Assembly (NCBI GenBank): GCA_025060055.1
Contig: JANXCK010000096.1
Coordinates: 1-5,527 of the forward strand
Direction: 5' to 3'
Length of the DNA stretch: 5,527 nt
From: Fimbriimonadales bacterium
GTDB taxonomy: Bacteria > Armatimonadota > Fimbriimonadia > Fimbriimonadales > GBS-DC
In this document: one piece after another, positions 1 to 5,527 of the stretch
Position numbering within the stretch: the first letter of the stretch is position 1
Layout: every line of letters starts with the position of its first letter
Program-made: the position numbers and the translations under genes
Notes under the pieces: generated by a model
What the model saw: only the letters and a program-made list of their open reading frames with translations
What the model was told of the DNA's origin: nothing
Databases searched by the model: none

Positions 1-794
1 CCCACATTCAGCGAGAGGACGCGACTGTCACGCCGCTGCTCGTAGTCCACGCTGCTGATAAAAATGCTCTCTCGCCCCATACGCTGCATCAGCGTATGGC
101 GCAACGCGCTGTTAGGCGCGTTGAACACCTCAATCGCGCCCAGCACGAACACCTTCGCGCCCTCAGGCGAGAAAAACGACTGCACGATGTTCGCCGCGCT
201 GCCCGACTCACACACAATCACGGTGTGCGGAAAGTGCAAACCTGGCGTTTCGAACCAGTGAATAATCTCGATAACCCCTTCGATGTGCGCTTCGCGTGGG
301 ATGTACACATACAGCCCGCTGTCCCACGCAGCGGTGTGCAGTTCGGTGAACTTATCGCCTGGAATAGGCGCAAGGCGTCCTAAGTCGCGCTTTAGCAGCT
401 CGGGGTTTTGCCGCAGCACCTCGTGCAGGTCGCGCACCTGCACGCCTTGCTCGCGCAGCGCGTCGGGCACATCCGCTTCAAAGCCGAACCCTGCCCGATG
501 ATACACACGCACGACGGGAGACTCCGTGAGGAATTCGGGCATCTGCTTGGGTGTTTCACCCAGCGGAACCTCGCTCCATGCCACAGCGGGGTACTCCTCT
601 AAGTGCAAACTGGTTATGTCTGTGTAGCGCCAATCCTCTTGCTTAGGGGAGGGGATGGGCAAGTTCACAAATCGGTCGTAGGCTTCGATGCGTCGTTGAA
701 TATGCCATTCGGGTTCGCCCAGTGCGCGCGCCCGCTGTTCAAGGCGTGCGCGTGTCAACCCCTGCGGAACATCCTTGAGAACCTCCGTCGTCAT
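1..794 (-). CDS. sufD: Fe-S cluster assembly protein SufD (C-terminus beyond window)
   Basis: An open frame of 264 codons runs off the left edge, so about the last 40% of a usual 420-470 residue SufD is missing. SufD partners SufB and the ATPase SufC in the cytoplasmic SufBCD scaffold, which builds Fe-S clusters. Visible support is the helical N-terminal region, the SufD hallmark EDWRYTD at residues 53-59, and the start of the beta-helix core from about residue 148 (KFTELHTAAWDSGLYVYIP, then IHWFETPG and later DSRVLSLNV). The short N-terminal region before the core favours SufD over SufB. Two in-frame ATGs exist, at 798-800 and 792-794. The second is chosen because AGGAGG at 803-808 lies 8 nt from it but only 2 nt from the first. 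The gene is first in its transcript, with no sufB or sufC immediately upstream. Assignment rests on motif recognition and is confident at family level. Confidence 0.9.
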   Translation of the reverse strand, partial: MTTEVLKDVPQGLTRARLEQRARALGEPEWHIQRRIEAYDRFVNLPIPSPKQEDWRYTDITSLHLEEYPAVAWSEVPLGETPKQMPEFLTESPVVRVYHRAGFGFEADVPDALREQGVQVRDLHEVLRQNPELLKRDLGRLAPIPGDKFTELHTAAWDSGLYVYIPREAHIEGVIEIIHWFETPGLHFPHTVIVCESGSAANIVQSFFSPEGAKVFVLGAIEVFNAPNSALRHTLMQRMGRESIFISSVDYEQRRDSRVLSLNV

Positions 795-802
795 TCGCAT
801 AG

Positions 803-808
803 CCTCCT
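803..808 (-). promoter_or_regulatory. Ribosome binding site deciding the sufD start
   Basis: Read on the minus strand this is a consensus AGGAGG. It leaves 8 nt to the ATG at 792-794 and only 2 nt to the ATG at 798-800, so it selects the downstream start and removes the two leading residues (MR) of the longer reading. Confidence 0.75.
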
Positions 809-827
809 GAATCCTTAGCGTGGCTAA

Positions 828-857
828 ATTATGGCACATGCGCAACGCCGTAGTCAA
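828..857 (-). promoter_or_regulatory. Predicted sigma70-type promoter of sufD
   Basis: On the minus strand a -35 box TTGACT (857-852, 5 of 6 consensus) is followed after 18 nt by CATAAT (833-828, 5 of 6). TGC immediately before the -10 gives an extended -10 (TGN). Transcription would begin near 821, leaving a leader of about 27 nt that contains the AGGAGG site. Spacing, boxes and leader fit together. The neighbouring palindromic element ends 9 bp upstream of the -35 box. This is a prediction from sequence only. Confidence 0.6.
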
Positions 858-866
858 CGGCTCTGG

Positions 867-1020
867 AGGGCGTTCGAAAACTGTCTTCGGGAGCGACGGC
901 TCAAGCCGTTGCTCTGCAGACGAAGCCGATCTCCGTCGGCTTCTTAGCCCGCGCAGGCGAGCTTCGTTTGCACAGGAACAGCTTTAGCCGTCTTTTCTGC
1001 AGGCACTTTTCGAACACCCT
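867..1020 (+). repeat. 154-bp palindromic repeat element, copy 1
   Basis: The ends are 17-bp inverted repeats matching at 15 of 17 positions (867-883 and 1004-1020, sharing GTTCGAAAA/TTTTCGAAC). The core at 896-991 holds small hairpins: ACGGCT-ca-AGCCGT at 896-909, AGCCGA..TCGGCT around 925-942, GCCCGC..GCGAGC around 947-962, and an imperfect hairpin at 978-991. A longer stem pairs 912-926 with 961-975 (13 of 15), giving a cloverleaf-like fold. The core is about 85% alike to 2395-2488 in reverse complement. There is no coding capacity, so it is a small non-autonomous dispersed repeat (MITE-like or REP-like). It sits in the 273-bp gap between the divergent sufD and cyclodeaminase genes. The mobility mechanism is unknown. 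Confidence 0.75.
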
Positions 1021-1052
1021 CACGGCTCTGCCTGCGATAGGTACAATTGCTC

Positions 1053-1057
1053 GGAGG
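1053..1057 (+). promoter_or_regulatory. Ribosome binding site of the cyclodeaminase gene
   Basis: GGAGG lies 10 nt before the ATG at 1068. The next in-frame ATG, at 1080, has no such site at a usable distance, so this site supports the 1068 start. No convincing promoter was found between the repeat element (ending at 1020) and this site. Confidence 0.6.
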
Positions 1058-1067
1058 CTGACAGACG

Positions 1068-2303
1068 ATGCCGTCGGAAATGATTCATCTGGAAGGGCAT
1101 GTTATCGACTCGCTGACCCTGTCTAAGGTGCTGGACATCCTTTCCTCTTACGAAGGCGTGCGCTACGAGGTGCGCCATGCGAAGATTGGGCACACGCGCA
1201 CCGAGATTAGCAAGTTCGACATTCAGGTAGAGGCGGAAACGGAGGAGTTGTTGGAGCGCGTGCTGGAGGAGGTGCAGCAGCACGGTGCGTTCTTTTCGCA
1301 TGCCGACGCGCGGCTCGAACCCGCGCCTAAAGACGGCGTCTTCCCCGAAGATTTCTATTCCACCACCAATCTGGAGACCGCTGTGCGCATCCATCACCGC
1401 TGGGTGCGCGTGGAAAATATCGAGATGGACTGTGCAATCCGCGTCTGGCAGGAGGATGGTCGCTGGCGTGCGGCGACCGTGCCGATGGCGCGAGTGAAGC
1501 AAGGCGACTTGATCGTGGTGGGGCATGAGGGCATTCGCGTCACGCCGCCCGAGCGACGCGATCCAACTTCGGTGTTTGCGTTTATGGGCAGCGATGTTTC
1601 GTCGGAGAAGCCCAAAGAGCGTGCTGTGCGTGGCGTCGCCGACGAGGTGCGCAAGGCGAAAGCGCGCGGCGAGAAAGTGCTGTTCGTGGGTGGACCCGCG
1701 ATTATTCACACGGGGGCAGGTGTATACCTTGAGCAGCTCCTGCGCAACGGCTGGATCGATGTGCTGTTTGCGGGCAACGCGTTGGCGGCGCACGACATCG
1801 AATCGGCGTTGTACGGCACTTCGCTGGGCGTCTCCCTCGATTTAGGCGCGCCTGTCGCTCACGGGCATCAACATCACATCCGCGCCATCAACAAGATTCG
1901 GCTGCTGGGCGGGCTGAAACAGGCTGTGGAACAAGGCGTTCTCACCAAAGGTGTGATGTATACCTGTATCAAGTACGGTGTGCCGTTTGTGCTGGCGGGC
2001 AGCATTCGCGACGACGGACCGCTGCCCGAAGTGATTACCGATGTGCTGGAGGCGCAGGATGCGATGCGAGCGCACATTCCGGGCGTCGGCGTTGCGATTA
2101 TGGTCGCTACTACACTGCACTCGGTGGCGACTGGCAACATGCTGCCCGCGTCGGTGCGCGTGTTCTGCGTCGATAACGACGCCGATACTGTCATCAAACT
2201 CACCGATCGCGGCACGCACCAAACCTTCCCCATCGTGACCGACTGCCACTTCTTTATGAAGGAGCTGGCACTTCATTTGGTGGAGCCGTTTCGCAAAGGC
2301 TGA
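1068..2303 (+). CDS. Ornithine cyclodeaminase, TIGR00300 / LOR-SDH family
   Basis: The 411-residue product matches the TIGR00300 family along its whole length, as judged by motif recall. The N-terminal LOR/SDH domain (residues about 5-100) starts with IHLEGHVIDS and LTLSKVLDIL. The C-terminal nucleotide-binding domain (about 165-405) carries LFVGGPAIIHTGAG (205-218), LFAGNALAAHDIE (233-245), HGHQHHI (265-271), DDGPLPEVITD (315-325), ATTLHSVATGNMLP (347-360), CVDNDADTVIKLTDRG (367-382) and VTDCHFF. Characterised relatives in methanogens, and the C-terminal half of cyanobacterial AgrE/ArgZ, convert L-ornithine to L-proline plus ammonia using bound NAD, in the cytoplasm. This copy lacks the arginine dihydrolase domain of AgrE/ArgZ, so it is the stand-alone form. 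It is transcribed divergently from sufD and convergently with the hydrolase gene, so it is probably monocistronic. Family is confident. The exact substrate is inferred from relatives, and older databases call the family LOR/SDH bifunctional protein. Confidence 0.85.
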   Translation: MPSEMIHLEGHVIDSLTLSKVLDILSSYEGVRYEVRHAKIGHTRTEISKFDIQVEAETEELLERVLEEVQQHGAFFSHADARLEPAPKDGVFPEDFYSTTNLETAVRIHHRWVRVENIEMDCAIRVWQEDGRWRAATVPMARVKQGDLIVVGHEGIRVTPPERRDPTSVFAFMGSDVSSEKPKERAVRGVADEVRKAKARGEKVLFVGGPAIIHTGAGVYLEQLLRNGWIDVLFAGNALAAHDIESALYGTSLGVSLDLGAPVAHGHQHHIRAINKIRLLGGLKQAVEQGVLTKGVMYTCIKYGVPFVLAGSIRDDGPLPEVITDVLEAQDAMRAHIPGVGVAIMVATTLHSVATGNMLPASVRVFCVDNDADTVIKLTDRGTHQTFPIVTDCHFFMKELALHLVEPFRKG

Positions 2304-2305
2304 CC

Positions 2306-2363
2306 CCCATCCCTCTCCTGTGGTTTCCCTGCGCGAGGCGGGAGGGGGAACCTCGCGGAGGGG
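2306..2363 (+). repeat. C/G-rich hairpin, probable degenerate repeat remnant
   Basis: Directly after the cyclodeaminase stop, a C-rich run (from 2304) is followed by a hairpin: CCCT-g-CGCGAGG (2327-2338) pairs with CCTCGCG-g-AGGG (2351-2362), with one G.G mismatch and a 12-nt loop. The composition resembles the C-rich and G-rich arms of the 2521-2688 element (both contain an AGGGGGAAC run), so it may be a decayed relative. It could act as a weak transcription terminator for the upstream gene, but TTATAAT rather than a T-run follows. Confidence 0.45.
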
Positions 2364-2368
2364 TTATA

Positions 2369-2524
2369 ATACCGATTGGGGTGTCAAGTGAAACACGGCT
2401 AAAGCCGTTGCTGTGCAAACCAAGCCCGCCTACGCGGGCTACAGCCGACGGAGGTCGGCTTGGTCTGCACAGGAACGGCTTCAGCCGTTCAGAATACTGT
2501 GCCGTTTGAAACCCCGATTGGTAT
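2369..2524 (-). repeat. 156-bp palindromic repeat element, copy 2 (inverted)
   Basis: Terminal inverted repeats of 19 bp (2369-2387 and 2506-2524, consensus ATACCRATYGGGGTKTCAA, 16 of 19 matching) enclose a core at 2395-2488. That core aligns over 94 bp with copy 1 (896-991) after reverse complementing, with one 2-nt gap. The hairpins are cleaner here: ACGGCT-aa-AGCCGT (2395-2408), GCCCGC-ctac-GCGGGC (2424-2439), AGCCGAC-ggag-GTCGGCT (2442-2460) and ACGGCT-tc-AGCCGT (2475-2488). An outer stem pairs 2411-2425 with 2458-2472 (14 of 15). No gene is present. Its right end shares GTAT (2521-2524) with the start of the next element. The outer ends differ from those of copy 1, so the exact element boundaries are uncertain. 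Confidence 0.75.
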
Positions 2525-2688
2525 AAGTGCTTCCAACAAGGTTAAGTCGTCCCGTTTTCTCACCCTCACCCCCCTAACCCCCCTCTCCCAGAGGGCGAGG
2601 GGGAACTCGGCTTCCCTCCCCTCGTGGGAGAGGGGCTGGGGGTGAGGGTCAAAAAGGGAGCTTTTAACTTTTGAGGCACTTACTATAC
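2521..2688. repeat. 168-bp long-palindrome repeat with C-rich and G-rich arms
   Basis: Imperfect inverted arms of about 50 bp begin GTATAAGTGCTTCC on the left and, read in reverse complement, GTATAGTAAGTGCCTC on the right. Inside, two perfect stems are stacked: 2562-2573 with 2638-2649 (12 bp, ACCCTCACCCCC) and 2580-2590 with 2625-2635 (11 bp, CCCCTCTCCCA). A smaller G-rich/C-rich pairing lies around 2591-2624. The ACCCTCACCCCC...CCCTCTCCCA pattern resembles abundant dispersed repeats seen in several bacterial phyla. There is no coding content, and the short open frames crossing it are incidental. Lying between convergent genes, it may block read-through in both directions, although no T-run follows the hairpin on either strand. 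Confidence 0.7.
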
Positions 2689-2697
2689 TAACCAACC

Positions 2698-4062
2698 TCA
2701 CAGCACGAAGTGCCAGAAAACCGCGCCGTAGGTGCGCTTCGGGGTGATTTCCGCGCCTGCGGAAAAGCCCAGCCGCAGGCGAACGCCCGCAAACAGCGAG
2801 CCGCCCCGCGGTGTCAGCACGCCTACTACGAAAAGCGTGCCGTTCTTGTCCGAGCGCCAGAAGTCCGTGCCCAGTGCGAGGCGGAAGTCGCGCCCTGCGC
2901 TGTAGATTGCCCCGATGCGCACGGTCGGCGCGAACAAGCGAGGCGCGTTGCTGGGATTCGCCTGACCCTCGAACCGCGCCTGCAAATACTGGCGCACCAT
3001 CCGAAACAGAGGGCGTTGCACCAACCCGCCGCCGAAATGCCCCGTGTTGAGCCAGAACACCTTCGGGTTGCCCAGAGCGCGAATCAGTTTCTCGGTATCT
3101 TCTGTCGGCACGACGATATCGAACCGCGCGCCGATGACGAAAGTCTTTGCGCCATGTTCGGGCGTGAGCAGGTTCAGCGGCTCCACAGGCGCGAGTTCCG
3201 CCCGCAATCGCTCAAGGGTATAGCCGTCGCGACGCAGTCGTGCCCGCGCACGGATTGCCAGCACTGACTCCCACAGCACATGCGCCAAGTCTGCACCGCC
3301 CAGAATCAGCACAGCGGTATGCACGCGCGGCTCCACCGCCAGCACTGTAGACCCCAGAATCGCACCTAAGCTAACCCCTACCAACGCGATGCGCTCTGGG
3401 TCGATTTCAGGTTGCCTTTGGAGCCAGTCGAACGCGCGGCGCACATCCCATGTGGCTTGAACCGTCGCCTCGCGCAGCAGGGCGACATCGCCTGCCAAGA
3501 TGAGGTCGCCACTGCCGTAGCCAGGCGGCGTGCGCTGCATGTGGTACGGCAAGGTCATCAGCAACACGGCGATTCCGTGGCGCACCAGCTCGCGTGCCAG
3601 CCCCATTTCCAGTTCGGGGCGGCGGATGCCCAAGCTGTGCAGCAGCACGACGGTCGGGGCGCGCCCCACGCGCTCAGCGGGAACCAGCCACCACGCCCGC
3701 ACGGTGTTGTTGGCAGGGAAGCGGCTCGCGAACGCGCTGGGGAACTCCACACGGTATTCGATGTACCCGTCCCGACGGATGCTGCTCAGCAGGCGCGAGG
3801 GGAACACGGGGTCTAACGGGGCACGCAGGTCTTGCGCATGGCAGAGCGCAGTGCCGAGCGCGAGCAGCCATAGGCACGACGCGCCGCGGCGTGAGGCGTT
3901 GAGCCATCCGCGCACGGCAACGACGAGGCTCAGCGTAAGCAGCAGCGCGTACAGCGCCATCCCTGCCCGACTCAAGGTCGCCGCCTCATCGCCCGCCCAG
4001 TACGCCAGCCAAAAGGCGAGCATCGCCAGCACCAGCCAGCCCGCTGCTAACACGCTGCGCAT
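2698..4062 (-). CDS. Membrane-anchored or exported alpha/beta hydrolase with beta-rich tail
   Basis: The 454-residue product has three parts. Residues 1-76 contain hydrophobic stretches at about 3-22 and 33-50, plus a third (62-75, ending CHA-Q) that resembles a signal-peptide core and cleavage site. Residues about 100-360 form an alpha/beta hydrolase: VVLLHSLG (138-145, oxyanion strand), nucleophile elbow GVSLG with Ser231, probable acid Asp315 (GARFD) and His342 (NTGH). Residues about 378-454 are alternating hydrophobic strands rich in Gly, Phe and Tyr. The substrate cannot be named; esterase or peptidase-like activity is possible. The start overlaps the aroKB stop by 16 bp, with GAGG 10 nt upstream, indicating translational coupling. 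Met35 or the GTG-coded Val50 are alternative starts, and the latter would leave a classical signal peptide. The overlap and the hydrophobic coding favour the long form. Confidence 0.75.
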   Translation of the reverse strand: MRSVLAAGWLVLAMLAFWLAYWAGDEAATLSRAGMALYALLLTLSLVVAVRGWLNASRRGASCLWLLALGTALCHAQDLRAPLDPVFPSRLLSSIRRDGYIEYRVEFPSAFASRFPANNTVRAWWLVPAERVGRAPTVVLLHSLGIRRPELEMGLARELVRHGIAVLLMTLPYHMQRTPPGYGSGDLILAGDVALLREATVQATWDVRRAFDWLQRQPEIDPERIALVGVSLGAILGSTVLAVEPRVHTAVLILGGADLAHVLWESVLAIRARARLRRDGYTLERLRAELAPVEPLNLLTPEHGAKTFVIGARFDIVVPTEDTEKLIRALGNPKVFWLNTGHFGGGLVQRPLFRMVRQYLQARFEGQANPSNAPRLFAPTVRIGAIYSAGRDFRLALGTDFWRSDKNGTLFVVGVLTPRGGSLFAGVRLRLGFSAGAEITPKRTYGAVFWHFVL

Positions 4063-5527
4063 CGCTCCAACGCCTCACGAATTGCGCTCTTCGGTATGTT
4101 CCGCTCCACCCGCGCGTTTCCTATGCTTTCCAGCAGCACGATACTCACCGAGTCGCCGACGCGCTTTTTGTCGGTGTGCATCGCCTCAAGGACAGTGTCC
4201 GCATCGATACCTGCAGGCAGCTGTGTGGGTAGCCCCGCCGCGGCGATTGTTGCCCGCAGCTCCACAACGACCTCCGCAGGCGTGATGCCCAGCTGCTGAC
4301 CCAGTTCTGCCTCGACAATCATCCCTACCGCAATCGCTTCGCCGTGCAGCCAGTGGCGGTAGCCCAAGGCGGTCTCGATGGCGTGTCCAACGGTATGTCC
4401 AAAGTTGAGCAAGGCACGCCTGCCCGTCAGGTCGCGCTCGTCTTCGGAGACAATCTGCGCTTTGAGCGCGACACAGCGAGCAATCGGGAGCGCCCACTCA
4501 TGAGATTCTCGGCAAACGCGCTTGGTTGACAGAACACCTTGAGCCAGCATTGTTCGCAGGCGATACCATAGTCCCCGATGGAGGGCGATGCCGTACTTGA
4601 GCATTTCGGCAAAGCCATTCCGCCAGTGGCGCGCGGGCAAAGTGCGCAGCGTGTCGGGGTCAATCAGCACCTGCATCGGCTGATGGAACGCGCCCACCAA
4701 GTTCTTGCCTTGTGGCAGATCGACGGCAACCTTGCCCCCGATGCTGGAATCCACTTGCGCCAGCAGGGTCGTCGGGATTTGTGCAAACGGGATACCACGC
4801 ATGTAGGTCGCTGCGACAAACCCGCCCAAATCGCCCAGCACGCCGCCGCCCAGCACGACGATCAGGCTACTTCTGTCTAATCCTGCTTGGAGTAGCTGCG
4901 CGTACAGGCGTGCTGCGCTGCGCAGGGACTTCATGCGCTCACCCGACGGCACGACGAGAACCACCGTCGGAACGCCCCGCCGCGCGAGCGCGTCCCGCAA
5001 CGGTTCTGCCCAGCGAAGCAGGGGTCTGTGTGTTAGCAGCGCAACGCGAGTGGGATGGATTTGCTCCAGCAGGCATGTCGCCGCGTGCATGCTGAGTCCA
5101 GGTGCGATTTTCACTTCGTAGCCGTGCGGCTGACCTGCCAGCACAGGGATGGTGAGGGGTGTGTCGGGCGCGGGGTGACAGACACGCTGCAGGATGTTGG
5201 CAACTTGGGCGGGCGTAAGCGTGTCCACTTCCACAACCCAGTCCGCTTGTTCATAGAGCGGCTCACGCGCCTCAAGAATCGACTTCAGCGTTTCGCGCGG
5301 CGTGGCAGTGCGCAATAAGGGGCGGTTTGCGCTCCGCCGCAGGCGACCCCAGAGCGTCTCCAGAGACGCCTTGAGGTACACGAGCCAGCCTGTTTGACGC
5401 ATGCGGGCGCGGTTGCGCTCACACAGCACCGCGCCGCCCCCCGTAGCAACGACACCCGCAGGTTGACACGCCACTTCTTCAAGTGTGGCACTCTCCAGCT
5501 CGCGAAAGCGCGCCTCGCCGAATCGCT
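4047..5527 (-). CDS. aroKB: Bifunctional shikimate kinase / 3-dehydroquinate synthase (N-terminus beyond window)
   Basis: The frame is open to the right edge. The GTG at 5472-5474 is an internal valine, because the 17 codons before it read as shikimate kinase (FGEARFRELES). Counting from the first visible residue, 1-120 are the rest of AroK: shikimate-binding GE..FR, GGGAV (residues 29-33), lid RPLL and the closing REPLYEQAD. The ATP P-loop lies outside the window. Residues about 125-492 are AroB: PSGE, GGGVLGDLGG (226-235, NAD binding), PTTLLAQVDSSIGGK, QGKNLVGAFHQP, and zinc ligands Glu307 (AEMLKYG), His377 (NFGHTVGH) and His394 (HGEA). AroB makes 3-dehydroquinate from DAHP; AroK phosphorylates shikimate later in the same cytoplasmic pathway. 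All recognisable active-site motifs are intact. Such fusions are known, for example in Thermotoga. The gene probably shares a transcript with the hydrolase downstream. Confidence 0.93.
   Translation of the reverse strand, partial: RFGEARFRELESATLEEVACQPAGVVATGGGAVLCERNRARMRQTGWLVYLKASLETLWGRLRRSANRPLLRTATPRETLKSILEAREPLYEQADWVVEVDTLTPAQVANILQRVCHPAPDTPLTIPVLAGQPHGYEVKIAPGLSMHAATCLLEQIHPTRVALLTHRPLLRWAEPLRDALARRGVPTVVLVVPSGERMKSLRSAARLYAQLLQAGLDRSSLIVVLGGGVLGDLGGFVAATYMRGIPFAQIPTTLLAQVDSSIGGKVAVDLPQGKNLVGAFHQPMQVLIDPDTLRTLPARHWRNGFAEMLKYGIALHRGLWYRLRTMLAQGVLSTKRVCRESHEWALPIARCVALKAQIVSEDERDLTGRRALLNFGHTVGHAIETALGYRHWLHGEAIAVGMIVEAELGQQLGITPAEVVVELRATIAAAGLPTQLPAGIDADTVLEAMHTDKKRVGDSVSIVLLESIGNARVERNIPKSAIREALERCAAC

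Noticed and set aside
64..818. Several plus-strand open frames of 64-95 codons at the left end
   Set aside because: All are antisense to sufD, whose open frame lacks a stop because it leaves the window.
1042..1047. TACAAT as a -10 box for the cyclodeaminase gene
   Set aside because: No -35-like hexamer lies 16-18 nt upstream, and a start near 1054 would begin within the GGAGG site. Not reported as a promoter.
1020..1793. A 257-codon open frame on the minus strand opposite the cyclodeaminase gene
   Set aside because: Its product is rich in His, Arg and Ala with no recognisable domain, and it lies wholly antisense to a clearly conserved family member. It is a GC-driven shadow frame.
867..2688. 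CRISPR array or direct-repeat array
   Set aside because: The repeats are palindromic, differ in size and orientation, and lack regularly spaced unique spacers.
2460..2701. Short open frames on both strands (61 and 70 codons) in the convergent gap
   Set aside because: They consist of translated repeat arms and have no ribosome binding site or recognisable protein features.
2710..3267. A 185-codon plus-strand open frame opposite the hydrolase C-terminal half
   Set aside because: It is an antisense shadow with biased Arg/Ala/Cys composition and no motif. The minus-strand frame has the catalytic residues.
3530..4285. A 251-codon plus-strand open frame spanning the hydrolase and the end of aroKB
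   Set aside because: The product is low-complexity (Ser, Arg, Ala, Pro) and lies antisense to two well-supported genes.
5472..5474. GTG as the start codon of a 475-residue aroB-type protein
   Set aside because: The 17 codons upstream are in frame and match the conserved shikimate kinase segment FGEARFRELES, so the true start lies beyond the right edge.

Overview
The window is a moderately GC-rich bacterial chromosomal segment holding four protein genes and two repeat-filled intergenic stretches. There is no transposase, RNA gene or CRISPR array. Three products are core or metabolic: SufD for Fe-S cluster assembly, an archaeal/cyanobacterial-type ornithine cyclodeaminase, and a shikimate kinase/3-dehydroquinate synthase fusion. 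The dispersed palindromic repeats and the fused aroKB suggest a free-living, possibly thermophilic, deep-branching bacterium such as Armatimonadota or Chloroflexota. This placement is a low-confidence inference, because no rRNA or other strong marker is present.

Layout. Positions 1-794 (minus) carry the N-terminal 264 codons of sufD, and the gene runs off the left edge. It has a well-formed promoter (828-857) and ribosome binding site (803-808). Positions 795-1067 separate sufD from a divergent gene and hold a 154-bp palindromic element (867-1020). Positions 1068-2303 (plus) carry a complete TIGR00300/LOR-SDH-type ornithine cyclodeaminase. Positions 2304-2697 contain no gene and consist almost entirely of repeats: a C/G-rich hairpin remnant, a second copy of the palindromic element in the opposite orientation, and an abutting 168-bp long-palindrome element with C-rich and G-rich arms. 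Positions 2698-4062 (minus) encode a membrane-anchored or exported alpha/beta hydrolase with an unusual C-terminal beta-strand-rich tail. Positions 4047-5527 (minus) encode AroK-AroB, truncated at its N-terminus by the right edge. Its stop codon overlaps the hydrolase start by 16 bp, so the two are probably co-transcribed and translationally coupled.

Functionally the window is mostly ordinary housekeeping and amino-acid metabolism: aromatic precursor synthesis, ornithine to proline, and Fe-S assembly. I see no obvious new defence or mobile system. The most interesting material is the repeats. The two copies of the cloverleaf-like element flank the cyclodeaminase gene in inverted orientation and differ by a compensatory base-pair change in their main stem, which hints that the folded structure itself is conserved. 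The C-terminal extension of the hydrolase is the main protein-level oddity.
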